From positions 25,343,971-25,407,970 of the forward strand of contig NC_003070.9 of the NCBI RefSeq assembly GCF_000001735.4: 64,000 nucleotides of DNA. Reading direction: 5' to 3'. A program made the position numbers and the translations under genes. The notes beneath the pieces are model-generated. The model had not been told where the DNA came from. It saw only the letters and a list, made by a program, of their open reading frames with translations, and made no database searches. The stretch comes from Arabidopsis thaliana. Taxonomy: Eukaryota > Streptophyta > Magnoliopsida > Brassicales > Brassicaceae. Shown in pieces: positions 33,024 to 46,886 of this stretch. Position 1 is the stretch's first letter, and the number at the start of each line of letters is the position of its first letter.

Positions 33024-34935
33024 TTAAGATATGAATAAACCTTGGTCTACCATGAAGGAATACTCGTCAGGGTCAGGCAGCCGCTCATTTCCATACCAAT
33101 TAAGGTGGGCTGGGAGCTCAGATAGGAGTGATGGGCTACTACTGTAATCTTGAAACTGGAGTCCGGTGTTTGCAAGAAAACGCTCGCCTTGAAGCCAAGT
33201 CAAGTCTAAGTCAGTGTCTAAAGAAACAGAATGATGTGATTCTGGAAGTTCCCAGTTCAAGCTTCTCAGAATCGCCTCTGTGTTGAACTCCTGCAGCTTC
33301 ATGGCAGAGGGATCCAAATCTTGAAGGGTTACAGTAGGGATCTTGTCTTGTGGCATGAGAAACTCATCTGCATTCACACTACTGCCTCCTGCTGGTGTCT
33401 CATAAGGAGGCTTCATTTCCTCCTCCATGAGAGATGGTGCAGAATTTGCAACATAGGAACTTTGACTTGGCAATGGTTGTTGCTGGAGAAAGCTATTCTC
33501 ATACAGAACCGGCTTCGATTCAAGGACCTCTGGAACATCATTCCAAGGAAGCAGAGAGTCAAACGCAGAGGAGGAAATGGGAGGATCAAATCCTATACGC
33601 GTCTTTTTTGTTTTCGGAGGCATGATCACATCGGTGTTGAGGTCAGACAAAGAAGCTGAAGCAAGTGGCTTTGGATCAATCTCTGTTGCTTTTTGGATCA
33701 GAGAATTTCCTCCAGAGAATACATAGCTGCTCCTCCCAGGGCTTTGGTAGCCTGAATTCACTTCGACATCTTTTGGAGATGAATCCGCATTCTTCACGCC
33801 ACCTGAATAACACTTGAGCTCCTTTCCTTTCTCTAATCTGCTCAGGTAAAGTCTATATTTCTACAAAAACAGAACAAAAAAAAAGTGACGAAAAGCTTAA
33901 TCTAACACTTGTTCTGAATAATGATGATGACAAGGTAAAGTTTTTACCTGAAGGTGGCTTGCAACATTTTCTCTAGTGAGCCATGGAACATTCATGAGAT
34001 CCAATATCTTCTTGGGACCAGCTTCTGCCAAACAAGAGACCGGAAAAAATTTCACGGCTCTATGAAGACATGATAATAAAGGGAGGCAAGGGGACATGAT
34101 AAGAAACCAAAGTCGCCAACGTACTTACTGTGATCGCATCCGATTTGGTTAACGGCGTTGACAAACTTATGATGAAGCTCAAAAGACCAAACAACTCTAG
34201 CTTTCTTGGAAGAAGAAGATGATGGATCACTCTCATCTTGAAGAAGCTTCTTCTCAAAGTCAAAGTCTTTTCTCTTTTTCCCAAAAGAAACATCTTCACC
34301 ACCTCCAAGAAAATGTGCTTCATCGTATCGAGTGATCCAATCCGCTCCTCCTTCGTATCCACAGCCTTCGATATCTCTCACTTCTTGAAGCTTCTTTCTC
34401 AGAACATGTTGCCATATAATCTTTAACTCCTTCATTCTTATCGGCTTCAAGAGGTAATCACAAGCTCCGTGTTGCACTCCCTTCATCACTCGGCTTGTTT
34501 CGCCGTCCACCGACATCACTACAACGCAAAACACACAAAAATCAATAACCTTTTTCATTTATTACACAACAAGTCAAGATCTTTCTTCTCACTTATTACA
34601 GGGAGGTCTAATTCAAGACCAACATGCTCAAGAAGCTTGAAACCATCCATGTCAGGCATGTTCACATCGCTGATCACGATATCATATCCATCTTTACGCT
34701 CCCTCAGCAACCTCAAAGCCTCTCTAGCTAATCCACAGGTCGTTACTGCAACATAGGAAAGTAAGGAGATATTTTAGTAAATCCAACTGTTGGGGAAAAC
34801 ATAAGATAGAAGAAGAAGAAAGAGACCTTCGTAAGAACACTTCTTGAGCATTTTCTCGAGAATCTTGAGCCAAGTTGGATCATCGTCTACGACAAGAACC
34901 CTTAGACCGACGGGAGAGAAGCCGCTTTTCTCCAT
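33024..34935 (-). CDS. ARR11: Type-B response regulator ARR11
   Basis: Cytokinin-pathway transcription factor of the His-Asp phosphorelay. Exons 34827-34935, 34593-34745, 34129-34518, 33948-34024, 33024-33860; 521 aa. The receiver domain (about 10-130) has the acidic pair in VLVVDDDP (17-18), the phospho-acceptor Asp63 in [11 protein letters not shown] and the conserved Lys112 in LLKPI. A linker rich in Asp, Lys and Ser follows, then the GARP/B-motif DNA-binding domain: [20 protein letters not shown], then [20 protein letters not shown] and [10 protein letters not shown]. The C-terminal half is Ser/Pro/Gln-rich and probably activating. The nuclear location is inferred from the family. Start ATG 34935 opens [10 protein letters not shown]. 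Identification as ARR11 rather than a paralogue rests on recall of the sequence and the chromosomal neighbours. Confidence 0.93.
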
Positions 34936-36972
34936 GATCGCCGGCGAAAACAAGAAAGAGAGAGAGAAAGAAAAAGAGCAGAGAAAGTGGCGAGAGTTCT
35001 TTTTTTGGAAAGGAGAAAGTGGGAGTGGGTTTTTGTTTGCGTTTTATTATGAAACGACGACACTTCAAATATTTTGGCGTAGTTTAGATAACGGTCACCA
35101 TGGCGTATGTTAGGTTTTATCTCCCGTCGTACTGGAATTTCCAAATTTCTCTCTGTTTTTAATTTGAAAACGAGGCTATAAAATATTAATTTATTTGTGG
35201 ATTACTTTTGAAGAAGGAATTTAGTTCGGTCTAAGTTCACTGCCAAAAAAAAGTTGTTGAAACTCTTTTCTCTCTCAATTTGTAAGTTGACGTCTCTCAC
35301 TGCTCCATAATCCCATATTCTTCCAATAATTTAGCTTTTCAAATTGTTCTTAAGATATTGACATGATAATATTGTGGATTATATCACCTTTTTATAGTTA
35401 TTCTATAAAACTAAAATAATTATCTTCTACACTCTTTGGTATTTTATACGTAAATATGGTGATCGTATTTAGATTTAAACTTCTATATTTATGGGATCGT
35501 ATTCAGAGTGCATCATCATTTTATCATGTAAAAATATTGACAAAACACACACAAGCAACTCTATATATAATGCAGTGTCTTGCTTAGATGTGTGCAGGGC
35601 TAGGACAAGTTTATAAAATGTGGCTATCATCATAGTTTTTAAAAATAATCATAATACTGAATCGGAAAAAATATTAGTATCAAAAACTTACAATGTAAAA
35701 AAATCAATAATACGTTATTCTTTTTGTTTTTATATGTTTTTCTAATAATGTTATTTGTTTTAAATATTTATATTTACTAATTATGATGTATTACTAAATG
35801 ATTCTTACCAAAAAAAATATATTACTAAATGATGTGTTTTCAAGATAAGAAAATGGTCTATAGATAAAGGTATAGTTAAGAATATAATTTTCACGAAAAA
35901 AGTTTCATTTTAACAATTATTTGTTATCAAAATAACAAAATTGATAAGCTTATTATTTTATAAAAATTTGGCCTTTAATTTAAACTTTTTTTTTGGCTTT
36001 AGGCATTTGCCTTTTTGCCATAGGGTAGTCACGGCTCCTATATAATGCAAAGTTTTACATGTATATTAGTGTGTCTGATAACCTAATGTTAAATTAGATT
36101 TAAAAAACTATCGTTCATACATCAAGAACATAATGTGTTTGAGAAAGCTTAAAAGTTAAAACATTATGTCTCAAAATTTTTAAAAAATCAGCTTCTCGCC
36201 GCAAACAACTTAAATTACATATATGCATGCAGCATGTACGTCACGTCTAACACAAAATAAACTCTTTAACTAGTGAGGTTTCTCGACTCGGTTTAATAAT
36301 GCTCGTAAATCATCAAATCCTTAACAAGTCGATGTAATGTTTAACCTTAATTAAGGCTTAAAATGTTTGATCTTTGACTCTGAAAGACTTTCAATGTTTG
36401 ATCTTTGACTATAAAAGACTTCAAATGTTTTGACCTTTATATTCTATTGAAAGAAAATAAGTAGAAAGACAAAAGAATAAAGGAAAATGGTACACAGCTT
36501 GTCATGCACAAAGCTTTTTTATGGATAAGGACGTGGCCCGTAGAGACTTGACAAAACACACAACATATATACTTCCTCATTAATTTCTATTATTATATAC
36601 GTACAAGACAGCTAACTAATTGCACAAACTTTTTGGCCATGATAAAAAAGAATAACGCATTATAGATTTAGAAACAGTGTCGTTGTTTGGGAGTTTGTGG
36701 ATTTGCACAGTACACTGGCCATGTTTCTGTTGATGGGATCAGGGACGAGGTTTGCATGTGACCTGCATTTAAATAGCTAGTCTCACTTTCATGATTACTA
36801 TTTCATTACTGTCCAACTTTCATATCATATATTATATATTATTGAGATGTAGAATGAGAATCAAAGTCTATCTAATATACTGTAAGAAACATGTAAAAAT
36901 GTCTAACAAATTTATGGTAATTCAGTGATTAAAAACTGCGAATATTGCACAAAATCTTACGTATATTTTTTA
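34936..36972. other. Gene-free AT-rich region upstream of ARR11
   Basis: Includes the ARR11 promoter. At 35597-36037 a segment starts cagggctaggacaag and ends gggtagtcacggctcc; the ends look like a decayed non-autonomous DNA element, and the flanks share a tatataatgca-like word. At 36361-36430 the phrase aatgtttgatctttgact is repeated. No credible coding sequence. Confidence 0.45.
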
Positions 36973-37146
36973 CAGTGCCGGCTCTAGGGGAGTGCTACAG
37001 GAGCAAAAGCACAGGGTCCTCAAAAAAAATTTCAATTTTCTTTAAGGTTTTAGGGTCCAAAAATTTTAGAAATTAAAAACCAATATTAACTAAAGCCAGT
37101 TTTTATAAATCAGCACAAGGTCTTCAAAAAGTTTGAGCCGGCCCTG
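36973..37146. mobile_element. hAT-type MITE, 174 bp, with 8-bp target duplication
   Basis: Starts CAGTGCCGGCTC and ends GAGCCGGCCCTG, a 12-bp terminal inverted repeat with one mismatch. It is flanked on both sides by atttttta (36965-36972 and 37147-37154), an exact 8-bp target duplication as expected for hAT transposases. There is no coding capacity. Confident because termini and target duplication agree. Confidence 0.85.
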
Positions 37147-37154
37147 ATTTTTTA

Positions 37155-39163
37155 CCAAAAAAAACAAAAAATGTTACGCATACTTTTCTAACATCTTTTT
37201 GATTGTACAAATTGTTTTCAAAATAGGTCGAAAAAAGTAAATATAAATTTCCTTGAATCGGAATCTTCCGACTAACATAAAAATTAAAATGTCTCTCTTT
37301 ATCTAAAAAAGAGAAGAAACAAAAAAATTATTCTGCTTTAATTTTGAGTGAGTTAATGTTTTTTTTCAGAGTTGTGGTCGCAATATGTTTGAGTTTGGTA
37401 TCATGCAACACAACATCTATCGTCAAAGAGATGCATGCTTACGACTTTATTTCCTTTCATCAAAACGTAACTTGAGTTACTTATTTTTGTCTATTAATGT
37501 TAAAGAAACATATGATGCGCCAACATTATTTTTAACTCACCTTAACAAAGCCATTCTTCATTTGTTGTCGACGTTACGGCAATGTGTTTTGCGTAAAGAT
37601 GGGTTATCACTTCATTACAAATCTCATAGAATTAGAGAATGTGTTCTACATATCATTAAAGCTTATCAATGGATCGATCTATATATGTTTCAAATGCAAA
37701 TTCGTTAATTTCATTTGTTGTCTCTCTACATCAAAATTTGGCTCACATCTTTCAAAAGTGTGCTAAGATATGAATCCCACTCTTTCATACTGCCATGGCT
37801 TAATTATTAATGTTACTAAATATCCTAACCTCGGCGAAAAGAAAATCTACGGATTTCACAAAACGTAGAAGACGTATTCGCTCAGGGAAGATAAAGGAGC
37901 TCTACGTGACCAAGATAAAACATTGGGTTTGTGTTTCTACTCGTGTTGTGGATATATTCGTCCATAGGTTAATGGAATATATGTTTATATAGAATAGACA
38001 TAGAGAGGTTATAATAAATGCGCCACAAAAGATGCACTAAGGTTGGATTAGACCCACACAATAAAAAATAGGGCTCGTGAGTCATTTTCCCCAATCACCT
38101 GCCGACATTTGACACTTGTTGTAGTCAAATTGTAAATCCATAAATTTGTGTAATGTCGCAATTTTGTTGGCTCGTGGCGTCACGCGCTGCTTTGGAACAT
38201 TAATCTTTAATTATGTGCATGTAAATATCAATGCTAGTGCTTTAATTATCCCTCTAATTATTGGGTAGTATAAGTATAAAACCACTACCAATAACATTAA
38301 TCGTCCCTTTAAGTGAAGTTTCTCAGTACTTTATTTCACGATTTTATATTGTTTGATACTATAGTAATTGAGTAATATTAAGAAAAGTATAATAATTGCA
38401 AACCAATGAGTGTGTTAGTGCATCCTATTAAACGGGTGTGACATCCACCTCCGTGACATATGAACTTATGTACACTGTACACACCAACAATGCCTATTGG
38501 TGTATATGTGTATATATATATTATTTATGTACAATTACTATATTAATACATGAAAATGAGTTTTGTCTATGCATTTGTGGATTACAAATTTTTCTATCAC
38601 AAGAATTACTACTTTCCTATTTTTAATACATATGATACATAACAAAATTCCAAATTTATCTGTTTAAAATCTAAATGAAGTTAACTAGCTAATACTATGA
38701 TGATAATGTAGCAGAGGTCAAGAAAAAAATGAAGTTTACTAATTTGAGAAGAAAAAATCTATACTAAGATCTTAAATTGAAACGATAAGATATATAATTA
38801 GACATTTACTTTTATTTCATGTATGTGAAAACTCTAAAACAACAAATTTTGTAAAATGGAATAAAGTACTATGTAATTAGATTAAATAGTTAATGCCAGC
38901 ACTAATTAAAGCTATACGTCTCAAACCCAATATAAGTTGGGAAGAAACTTATCAAATTATTATATACTGAGTAAATAAATGTGTAACGAATAAAAGCATC
39001 AGAAATTCTGTAATGTGCCTTTGCAATTATAACTAATCTACCATCTAACACTCCAATGATTCATTGAACCATTTGCCCTACTACCCTAGTAACCCTACCG
39101 GTATACTCCAATAAGATATTTTACGACATTTCAACCTTATGTACCTACTTAAACATATTTTCG
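37155..39163. other. Gene-free AT-rich region
   Basis: Short open frames at 37385-37708 and 37810-37992 lie close together and are relatively rich in basic and hydrophobic residues, but I recognise no family and see no splice structure connecting them. They may be remnants of a decayed gene or element. The rest is AT-rich spacer. Confidence 0.4.
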
Positions 39164-39405
39164 ATGTTAAAAATAAATGGAAATCTTTCACTGTTTCATT
39201 TTATTAATTCTTTAACGACTAAGTATGTTTTGACAAAAAAAAAAGACTTATTACGTAATCTAATCGTAGATTGCAAATGGCTAAGGCTTATTTTGGAAGG
39301 AGAGGACTTGGTTCATATATGGAACGACTTTCATGGAGCCAATGATAGGCACATTATAATTCTTTTGTCTCTAAAAGTCTCCATAATCATTTGGTTACCA
39401 CACAC

Positions 39406-39438
<33 letters not shown>
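39164..39438 (+). mobile_element. Possible LINE 3' remnant ending in a 32-base poly(A)
   Basis: A short frame reads LLRNLIVDCKWLRLILEGED, then LVHIWNDFHGANDRH. This loosely resembles the end of the RNase H-like domain carried by plant LINEs and their relatives, where a block of the type LIxDCxxL is followed by a Val/His-containing strand and a Asn-x-x-A-D motif. It runs to an uninterrupted run of 32 A at 39407-39438. A degenerate coding 3' part followed by poly(A) is what a truncated non-LTR retrotransposon leaves. No target duplication was identified, so this is tentative. Confidence 0.4.
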
Positions 39439-39442
<4 letters not shown>

Positions 39443-42400
39443 AGCCGCACATGAGACCTTTTCGAAAATATATTAACTCAAACTTCTCATTTAAAAATTT
39501 CATTTGAAAACAAATATGATATTTTCATAAATATTTTTTATTTTTTTTATCATAGGTCTAAATTCATATACAAATTTAGCATATATATTTAAAGGTGTGT
39601 ATATCTAAATTCTTGCAATCAAATTTGTTTTGTTTTTCGATCTAAGTGGTTTGAAGACAACTCTCAGTGTTCTCTGATTCTTTCTCAAACAAAGTTTAAC
39701 CAAGAAGACTATATAAAAATTTGAAGTCGTTTTCAACTTAAAAAATGGATTGGCTAAAAGGTGAAACTTTTGAGAAGTAGGGGAGAGAATGAACTTTATA
39801 CATTCAAACAAGCATAGAAATTTCAAAATGATCCTCAAAATTATTAATATTATAATAAGTATTAGGAAAAGTAACTAAATGGAAAATGCCCACTAACAAA
39901 GTACTTTATCCCACAAGGAGAAATTAACAAATATTTTACGAAAAGAAAAAGATGTATATGTATGATTGGTGTCCAACAAATTAGAAGGATCAAGATTAAC
40001 TTCGTCCTTCTTATCTTTTTGGCGGACACTTTCGCCTTCTTCTTATTCTTAATTTGATAAAATTATGTCTCTTAAAATATTTAAGTTTCTACAAACACCT
40101 TTAAATATACAATATAATAAAGTAGAATGTCTATATAAAATCTCCTCCTACGATACTTCATGTTATTTGATTTTCACCATTTTATTCTGTCTTCAACTTC
40201 TATTTTTAATGCTTTATTAATAGATTGGTATAGATACCTGATATTGATGTATAACTCATTTTACTATATATATAATACTACTAGACAAAATATCTAGAAA
40301 GCTCAAATGGTGCAAAAATTATATATGAAAAAGTCTTATTTTGTATAAATGGTGTACTGCATGTTTTCTTTCTTTTTATCTCTTTATGAAACTTGTTTCT
40401 TACAAGAAATATGTAGCAAGCAATATACGAAACTTTGATCGATATTGTTTACTTTGAGGTTGATAATAGAACTTAAATAAAAAATTTAGAATTATAATAC
40501 TTTCCACTCCGAAACTCATATGTAAATATGTTGGTAAATTCAATATAGAAGTGTGAAAATGCGTAATATAGTGATATTGTTTTATAAAAATACTTAAAAT
40601 TCTCTCTTAATTTCCAAAACCATTAAAATAAAATAAAAACATACCATTATCACTCAAATTTCATATCAAAGGTTTTTTTAAAATCAAAATTAGTAATAAA
40701 TACTAAAAGTTTTAAATAATATTGGAATAGATTTCGTCTGTCAAGTCCACGAGAGATCTCTAAATACTTGATCTTGAATACTAATTCATCTTAGAGGCCC
40801 TAGAATTAGTAAAAGCAGGAGTGGCTAACGCATCAGTCATCTATCAAGATACTGGTGAGCAATGAGACTTGTTATGCACCCCTCTCGGCATGGTACAAAA
40901 CACATAATTATTTGATTCATCTAACATGTTCGTTCTTGTAGTGATATTATAGACGCTAGTGTGCTTATCCATCCCGTGTATGAAACCGGTAAATATATGA
41001 CTACGAATAAAACATTATACACTTTATACAAAATCTATCATAATCGGATCCCCAATCTTAGGAGAATATTAATACTCCATACTCATAAAACTCACCTAAA
41101 CACATAAAAATTTGTTGGGTGTCTTTCATAACTTTCTCTTGACTTAAGTGTCGGAGATTAATTAAACGACAAAGGATTGTCCTTTACGTGGTACATGTTT
41201 ATCTCTTGTTCAGTGTATCGTCCACATTCACGAGAAGCAAACACAATGCAGATGTCGAAAATTTGGCAGGAAGAACTATCTTTTTATATTAAACTTGTAG
41301 GAGCTTTTCCAAAACATAATGTTTGTGGTTTTTTTTGAATATATATATTCTAAAAGTCGATCACAAAGTTTTAAAACTAAAACATTATTTTTTTGATTGG
41401 TGATATATATAATTTTGTGTCCGACACCTTAATAGTATTTAGTAATATAATGGTTGTGCGCCATATATAAATTGACAAATGACACCAATATTTTAATTCT
41501 TACACACAATCTATACACATAAATCTCATTCGATCCTTACCTTTTCCGTAGCTTTTCATTTAACAATAATATTCATATTTTGGATTAAACCTTCACTTTA
41601 CTCTCTTTGTTAACTTTAAGGAAGATGCTGAATGTTGCAATTGTGCAATTTGTCAATAACATATGCTGAACTTATTGTCTTTGTATATCACATAAAAAAC
41701 AAACTGAAATACTATGTGTTAAAAAGAATATTAAACAATTTATAAACCATTTTTCTTGCATAATCTATCTTTTAACCCTATATTAATAAAAACAAAAACA
41801 AAACTACATACACTTTTTTGGTCGAATCAAAACTATATACTGTACATTGTTTCATATAACATTATTTTAGAAAAGAAAAAACTCTTCGAAATAAGTAACT
41901 CATGCAGATAACAGTCCCCAATTGGGAATGGATTTGTATTTTCTCAATTTAAAGATTAAGTTCATTTTCATACTTATACTGTATATGGAGAAAATATGAT
42001 AGAGTAGATTATTGAAAATGGGCCTATTAGTTATGTAGTATAGACCTAATGCTATAACCTGCTAATAATTAGGCCTTATTACACTTCCGTTTTAGAAATG
42101 CGGCCCAATGGGTTTTAAAGAGGGAAACAAAAAAACAAACACACATACCTGTAGGCTGTAGTGTTGTAGTACAGCTTGAATTAAAGCTTTCGAGAAATTG
42201 TGTGCGACACCAACTTTTTCCAAAAGCAAGTAGCCAAAGCATAAAAGGTGAAACTGATAGCTTTAAATTTTCAGGAATGAAGAAAAAGAAAAAGCTAATT
42301 CGAATCTCAAATAAAGAAAGACAAATTCTATGTGACCATTGCAAAGAACTCGACTTTTTTTAGTAAAAGCAATTAACAAAGTTGGAGTCTTTGTTCACTT

Positions 42401-42523
42401 CACTGTCTCTCATCACACGCTTTCCTTCTTTATCTCGTGACCACTTTCAAAGCCGAAAAGAACTTGGTATTTTTGCATTGAATTATAGAGATTTAAGAGC
42501 CATCGATGTGTGTGTGATCTTCA
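39439..42523. other. Gene-free AT-rich region upstream of the receptor kinase
   Basis: About 3.1 kb, strongly AT-rich and without credible open frames. 40735-41250 is less AT-rich than its surroundings and may be remnant element sequence. The receptor-kinase leader lies in the last few hundred bases. Confidence 0.4.
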
Positions 42524-45500
42524 ATGGGTTTATGCTTAGCTCAATTGGCTGTAACATGTTTGTTCCTAGTACCTTTTGTTCTGTCTCAAGTTACAGGTAC
42601 TTATGGCACATAATCTGTTTGTTTAAATGCTTCAATGAGTGTTTATTTGTGTGTGTCTGTGTGTGTGTGTGGAAATTCTTGTTCTTGATGTGTTCTTTAA
42701 CTTGTTTTTTGATGTTCAATCACAAATTTTTGTTCTTATTTGCGTTGAAGTCTTCAATTTTAGACTATTTATGGTTAAAAATGTTCAATTTATGGTGTAA
42801 TGGGATTGAAGAGTAGGGGAATACTAAGATTCTCTTGTCATGCGTTTTATTGTAGTTAGTGGGAAATGGATGAAATTTTGATTGAGTGGCTATATTTGCA
42901 GAGTTTGTAAGTATAGATTGTGGTTGCTCAAGTAACTACACAGACCCAAGAACTGGACTAGGATGGGTTTCAGATTCAGAGATCATCAAACAGGGCAAGC
43001 CAGTAACTTTGGCCAATACCAATTGGAACTCGATGCAATACCGTAGGAGAAGAGATTTCCCAACTGACAATAAGAAGTATTGTTACAGACTCAGTACCAA
43101 AGAGAGAAGGCGATACATTGTCAGAACTACATTTCTTTATGGTGGTTTGGGTAGTGAGGAAGCCTACCCAAAGTTTCAACTTTACTTGGATGCAACGAAA
43201 TGGGCTACTGTGACGATTCAGGAGGTCTCTAGGGTTTATGTTGAGGAGTTGATCGTAAGGGCAACTTCAAGTTATGTGGATGTTTGTGTATGCTGTGCTA
43301 TCACCGGTTCTCCTTTCATGTCCACTCTTGAGCTTCGCCCGTTGAACCTTTCGATGTATGCCACTGACTACGAGGATAATTTCTTCTTGAAGGTTGCTGC
43401 CAGAGTGAATTTTGGTGCTCCGAACATGGATGCCTTGAGGTAAAACCCTATTAAAACTCTTCTTTCCATTATATCATTCACAAGAATGTTGACAGACATC
43501 CAAAAATACTCAAAGACTTTCTCTTTTAGGTACCCAGATGATCCATATGACAGAATCTGGGAGTCAGATATTAACAAACGGCCAAACTATCTTGTTGGTG
43601 TGGCTCCTGGAACGACAAGAATCAATACGTCAAAGACTATAAATACGTTGACTAGAGAGTATCCGCCTATGAAAGTCATGCAAACAGCAGTAGTTGGCAC
43701 ACAAGGACTGATCAGCTATAGATTGAACCTGGAAGACTTCCCTGCCAATGCTCGTGCGTATGCTTATTTTGCTGAAATTGAAGAACTTGGTGCTAACGAG
43801 ACCCGGAAATTTAAGTTGGTGCAGCCATACTTTCCTGACTATAGTAATGCAGTGGTGAACATTGCCGAGAATGCCAATGGGAGCTATACTCTCTATGAAC
43901 CTAGCTATATGAATGTGACTTTGGATTTTGTTTTGACGTTCTCATTTGGGAAGACTAAGGATTCTACGCAAGGGCCACTCCTAAATGCAATTGAAATTAG
44001 CAAGTATCTACCAATATCCGTGAAAACTGATAGGAGTGACGGTGAGTACTAGAGGCTACTACTACCTTGTAAATTCTTCTATGAATCTTTTCCCGTCTAT
44101 GATGCTGCTGGAAATGTGCAAATCAAAATTTGTTGATAAAGAGTTTACAGAAGTTTTCTAATCCTGCAGTGTCTGTTCTTGATGCAATTCGTTCGATGTC
44201 CCCTGATAGCGATTGGGCCAGTGAAGGAGGAGACCCTTGTATCCCAGTTCTTTGGTCGTGGGTAAACTGTAGCTCAACTTCACCACCAAGAGTCACGAAA
44301 ATGTAAGATCTATTAAACAAAGTTTTACACAAGTAAAAAAAATTTGTGAAACTTTTTATTCATAATTGACACCGTTGTGTGCATCTTACAACAGTGCTCT
44401 ATCAAGGAAAAATCTGAGGGGTGAGATTCCGCCTGGGATCAATTATATGGAGGCATTGACAGAGTTGTGAGCGGTTCAATGCTGCATTTGAGATATCATC
44501 TTGTATTAGTCTCTCTGTCATTCTTTTGTTGAGTAAACTTGTTCTTTGATAGGTGGCTTGACGATAATGAATTGACCGGAACTCTTCCAGACATGAGCAA
44601 ACTTGTCAACCTGAAAATCATGTAAGCTTGCTAATCTTGACCAATAGTTTTCTTATAGTTGATGACACTCGAATTCCAGAAGGCTTTACTTTGCCTCATC
44701 TTCTCTGCAGGCATCTAGAAAACAACCAACTTAGTGGTTCACTCCCACCATACCTTGCTCATCTGCCTAACCTACAAGAACTGTACGTAATCACAACTGA
44801 TACCTCAAATGCAATTATCCACTACACATGACACTTTAACCAATGTTATTATCTGGCAGGTCTATAGAAAATAACTCCTTTAAAGGAAAAATTCCTTCAG
44901 CGCTATTAAAGGGGAAAGTTTTGTTCAAGTGAGTATGCTAAAAGTCGACTTGTCAAACACAATAGTGCACAGCTTTTTAGCATTTGCTTGGAAAGAGAAA
45001 TTACCCTTTTATCACAGCTTTTCAACATGACTGTTGGAACGTTTTAGTGTATCAGCGTTTAGAATTTTCATCTTTTATGGAGTTTCCTCTTTTAGTGCTA
45101 ATGCGCAGCTATAACATGTTTTCCCCAGATATAATAATAATCCTGAGCTTCAGAACGAGGCACAGCGAAAGCACTTTTGGCAGATACTGGGGATATCAAT
45201 AGCCGCTGTCGCAATTCTGTTGCTACTAGTTGGAGGAAGTCTTGTTTTACTTTGTGCCCTTCGTAAGACCAAAAGAGCTGATAAAGGTATATATGCATTG
45301 TATGTTGATCAAATAGCTGTTACAGGTTTTCCCCAAGTGTTCTAACTCATGTTTCTTCAGGTGATTCCACAGAGACTAAGAAAAAAGGTTTAGTAGCTTA
45401 CTCAGCAGTGCGGGGCGGACACTTATTAGATGAAGGTGTAGCATATTTCATATCACTTCCTGTGCTCGAAGAGGCAACCGATAATTTTTCCAAGAAAGTT

Positions 45501-46886
45501 GGAAGAGGAAGTTTTGGGTCTGTCTACTATGGTAGGATGAAAGATGGGAAAGAAGTTGCAGTTAAGATAACTGCAGATCCTTCTAGCCACTTGAACAGAC
45601 AATTTGTGACTGAGGTATTGTCTAATTTGCAGCCATTAACTTGCTGCAAAGTTTCTTAATTAGACGATTGAATTAAACCAAATGTGCAGGTTGCTCTATT
45701 ATCGAGAATTCACCACAGGAACTTGGTTCCTTTGATTGGATATTGTGAAGAAGCAGATCGGCGTATTTTGGTTTACGAATATATGCATAATGGAAGCTTG
45801 GGAGATCACTTGCATGGTATTTACCAATTTCCCTTATATTTTCCTGCCTAAGTTACGGATTTCATTCTGTGAATAACTCATGAAATCCATCCTGTTAGGT
45901 TCAAGCGACTACAAGCCACTAGACTGGCTAACTCGGCTACAAATTGCACAAGATGCTGCCAAAGGTTTGTAGCACAATCTCAAGATTAAATCTTTAGTGT
46001 GGCTATAATATGAATCCATTGGACAGACAAAACTTCAGATTATTACAGGTCTTGAATACTTGCATACTGGCTGCAATCCTAGTATTATTCATAGGGATGT
46101 GAAATCAAGTAATATTCTCCTGGACATTAACATGAGAGCCAAAGTATCTGACTTTGGACTCTCGAGACAGACAGAGGAAGACTTAACTCATGTATCCAGT
46201 GTCGCAAAAGGAACTGTTGGATACCTTGATCCAGAGTAAGTCTAACAACACAACCTCACAAAAGTATCCCTTTTTATGAACTTTGACTGATAGATGCATT
46301 CTTTTGACAGGTATTATGCTAGTCAGCAGCTGACTGAGAAGAGCGATGTCTACAGTTTTGGCGTTGTTCTTTTTGAATTACTCTCTGGAAAGAAGCCAGT
46401 CTCAGCAGAAGATTTTGGTCCTGAACTGAATATAGTTCACTGGGTAAACACCTCTAATCTTCTGTCCATTTTCACCTTTGACCGTTTAAAGTACTACATG
46501 AACAACATCAAGATTCACAAACCACATATCCTCTCTATGCTTTTCTTGTTCACCAACAGGCAAGATCGCTGATCCGTAAAGGAGACGTGTGCGGGATCAT
46601 AGATCCATGTATAGCAAGCAACGTGAAGATCGAGTCAGTCTGGAGAGTTGCAGAGGTCGCAAACCAATGTGTTGAGCAGCGTGGACATAACAGGCCAAGG
46701 ATGCAGGAAGTAATAGTGGCAATACAAGACGCGATCAGGATCGAGAGAGGAAACGAAAATGGACTGAAGTCATCGAGTTCAAGCAGCTCAAAGGCACAAT
46801 CATCTCGTAAAACCTTGCTTACTAGCTTCCTCGAGCTAGAGAGCCCTGACATCTCAAGAAACAGCCTAGCTCCAGCTGCTAGGTGA
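42524..46886 (+). CDS. Malectin-like/LRR receptor protein kinase (LRR-I-type), 15 exons
   Basis: Plasma-membrane receptor kinase. Exons: 42524-42596, 42902-43439, 43530-44041, 44170-44302, 44395-44466, 44553-44621, 44711-44782, 44860-44928, 45129-45286, 45361-45614, 45690-45816, 45899-45964, 46049-46235, 46311-46443, 46560-46886; 929 aa, in phase. Signal peptide [20 protein letters not shown]; malectin-like ectodomain from [12 protein letters not shown] to about residue 375; a [13 protein letters not shown] cap; four LRR units, each encoded by its own 69-72 base exon; one membrane helix ([20 protein letters not shown]); then a kinase with [30 protein letters not shown] and GTVGYLDPE, so all catalytic residues are present and it is an RD kinase. 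The tail is Ser-rich ([13 protein letters not shown]). Ligand and pathway cannot be read from sequence. Confidence 0.93.

Noticed and set aside
33321-33659. A 112-codon plus-strand frame
   Set aside because: Antisense to the last ARR11 exon; its composition and position are explained by that exon.
37385-37992. Two neighbouring short frames as a possible two-exon gene
   Set aside because: No splice sites join them in phase, no family was recognised and composition is like the surrounding AT-rich sequence. Left as spacer with a note.
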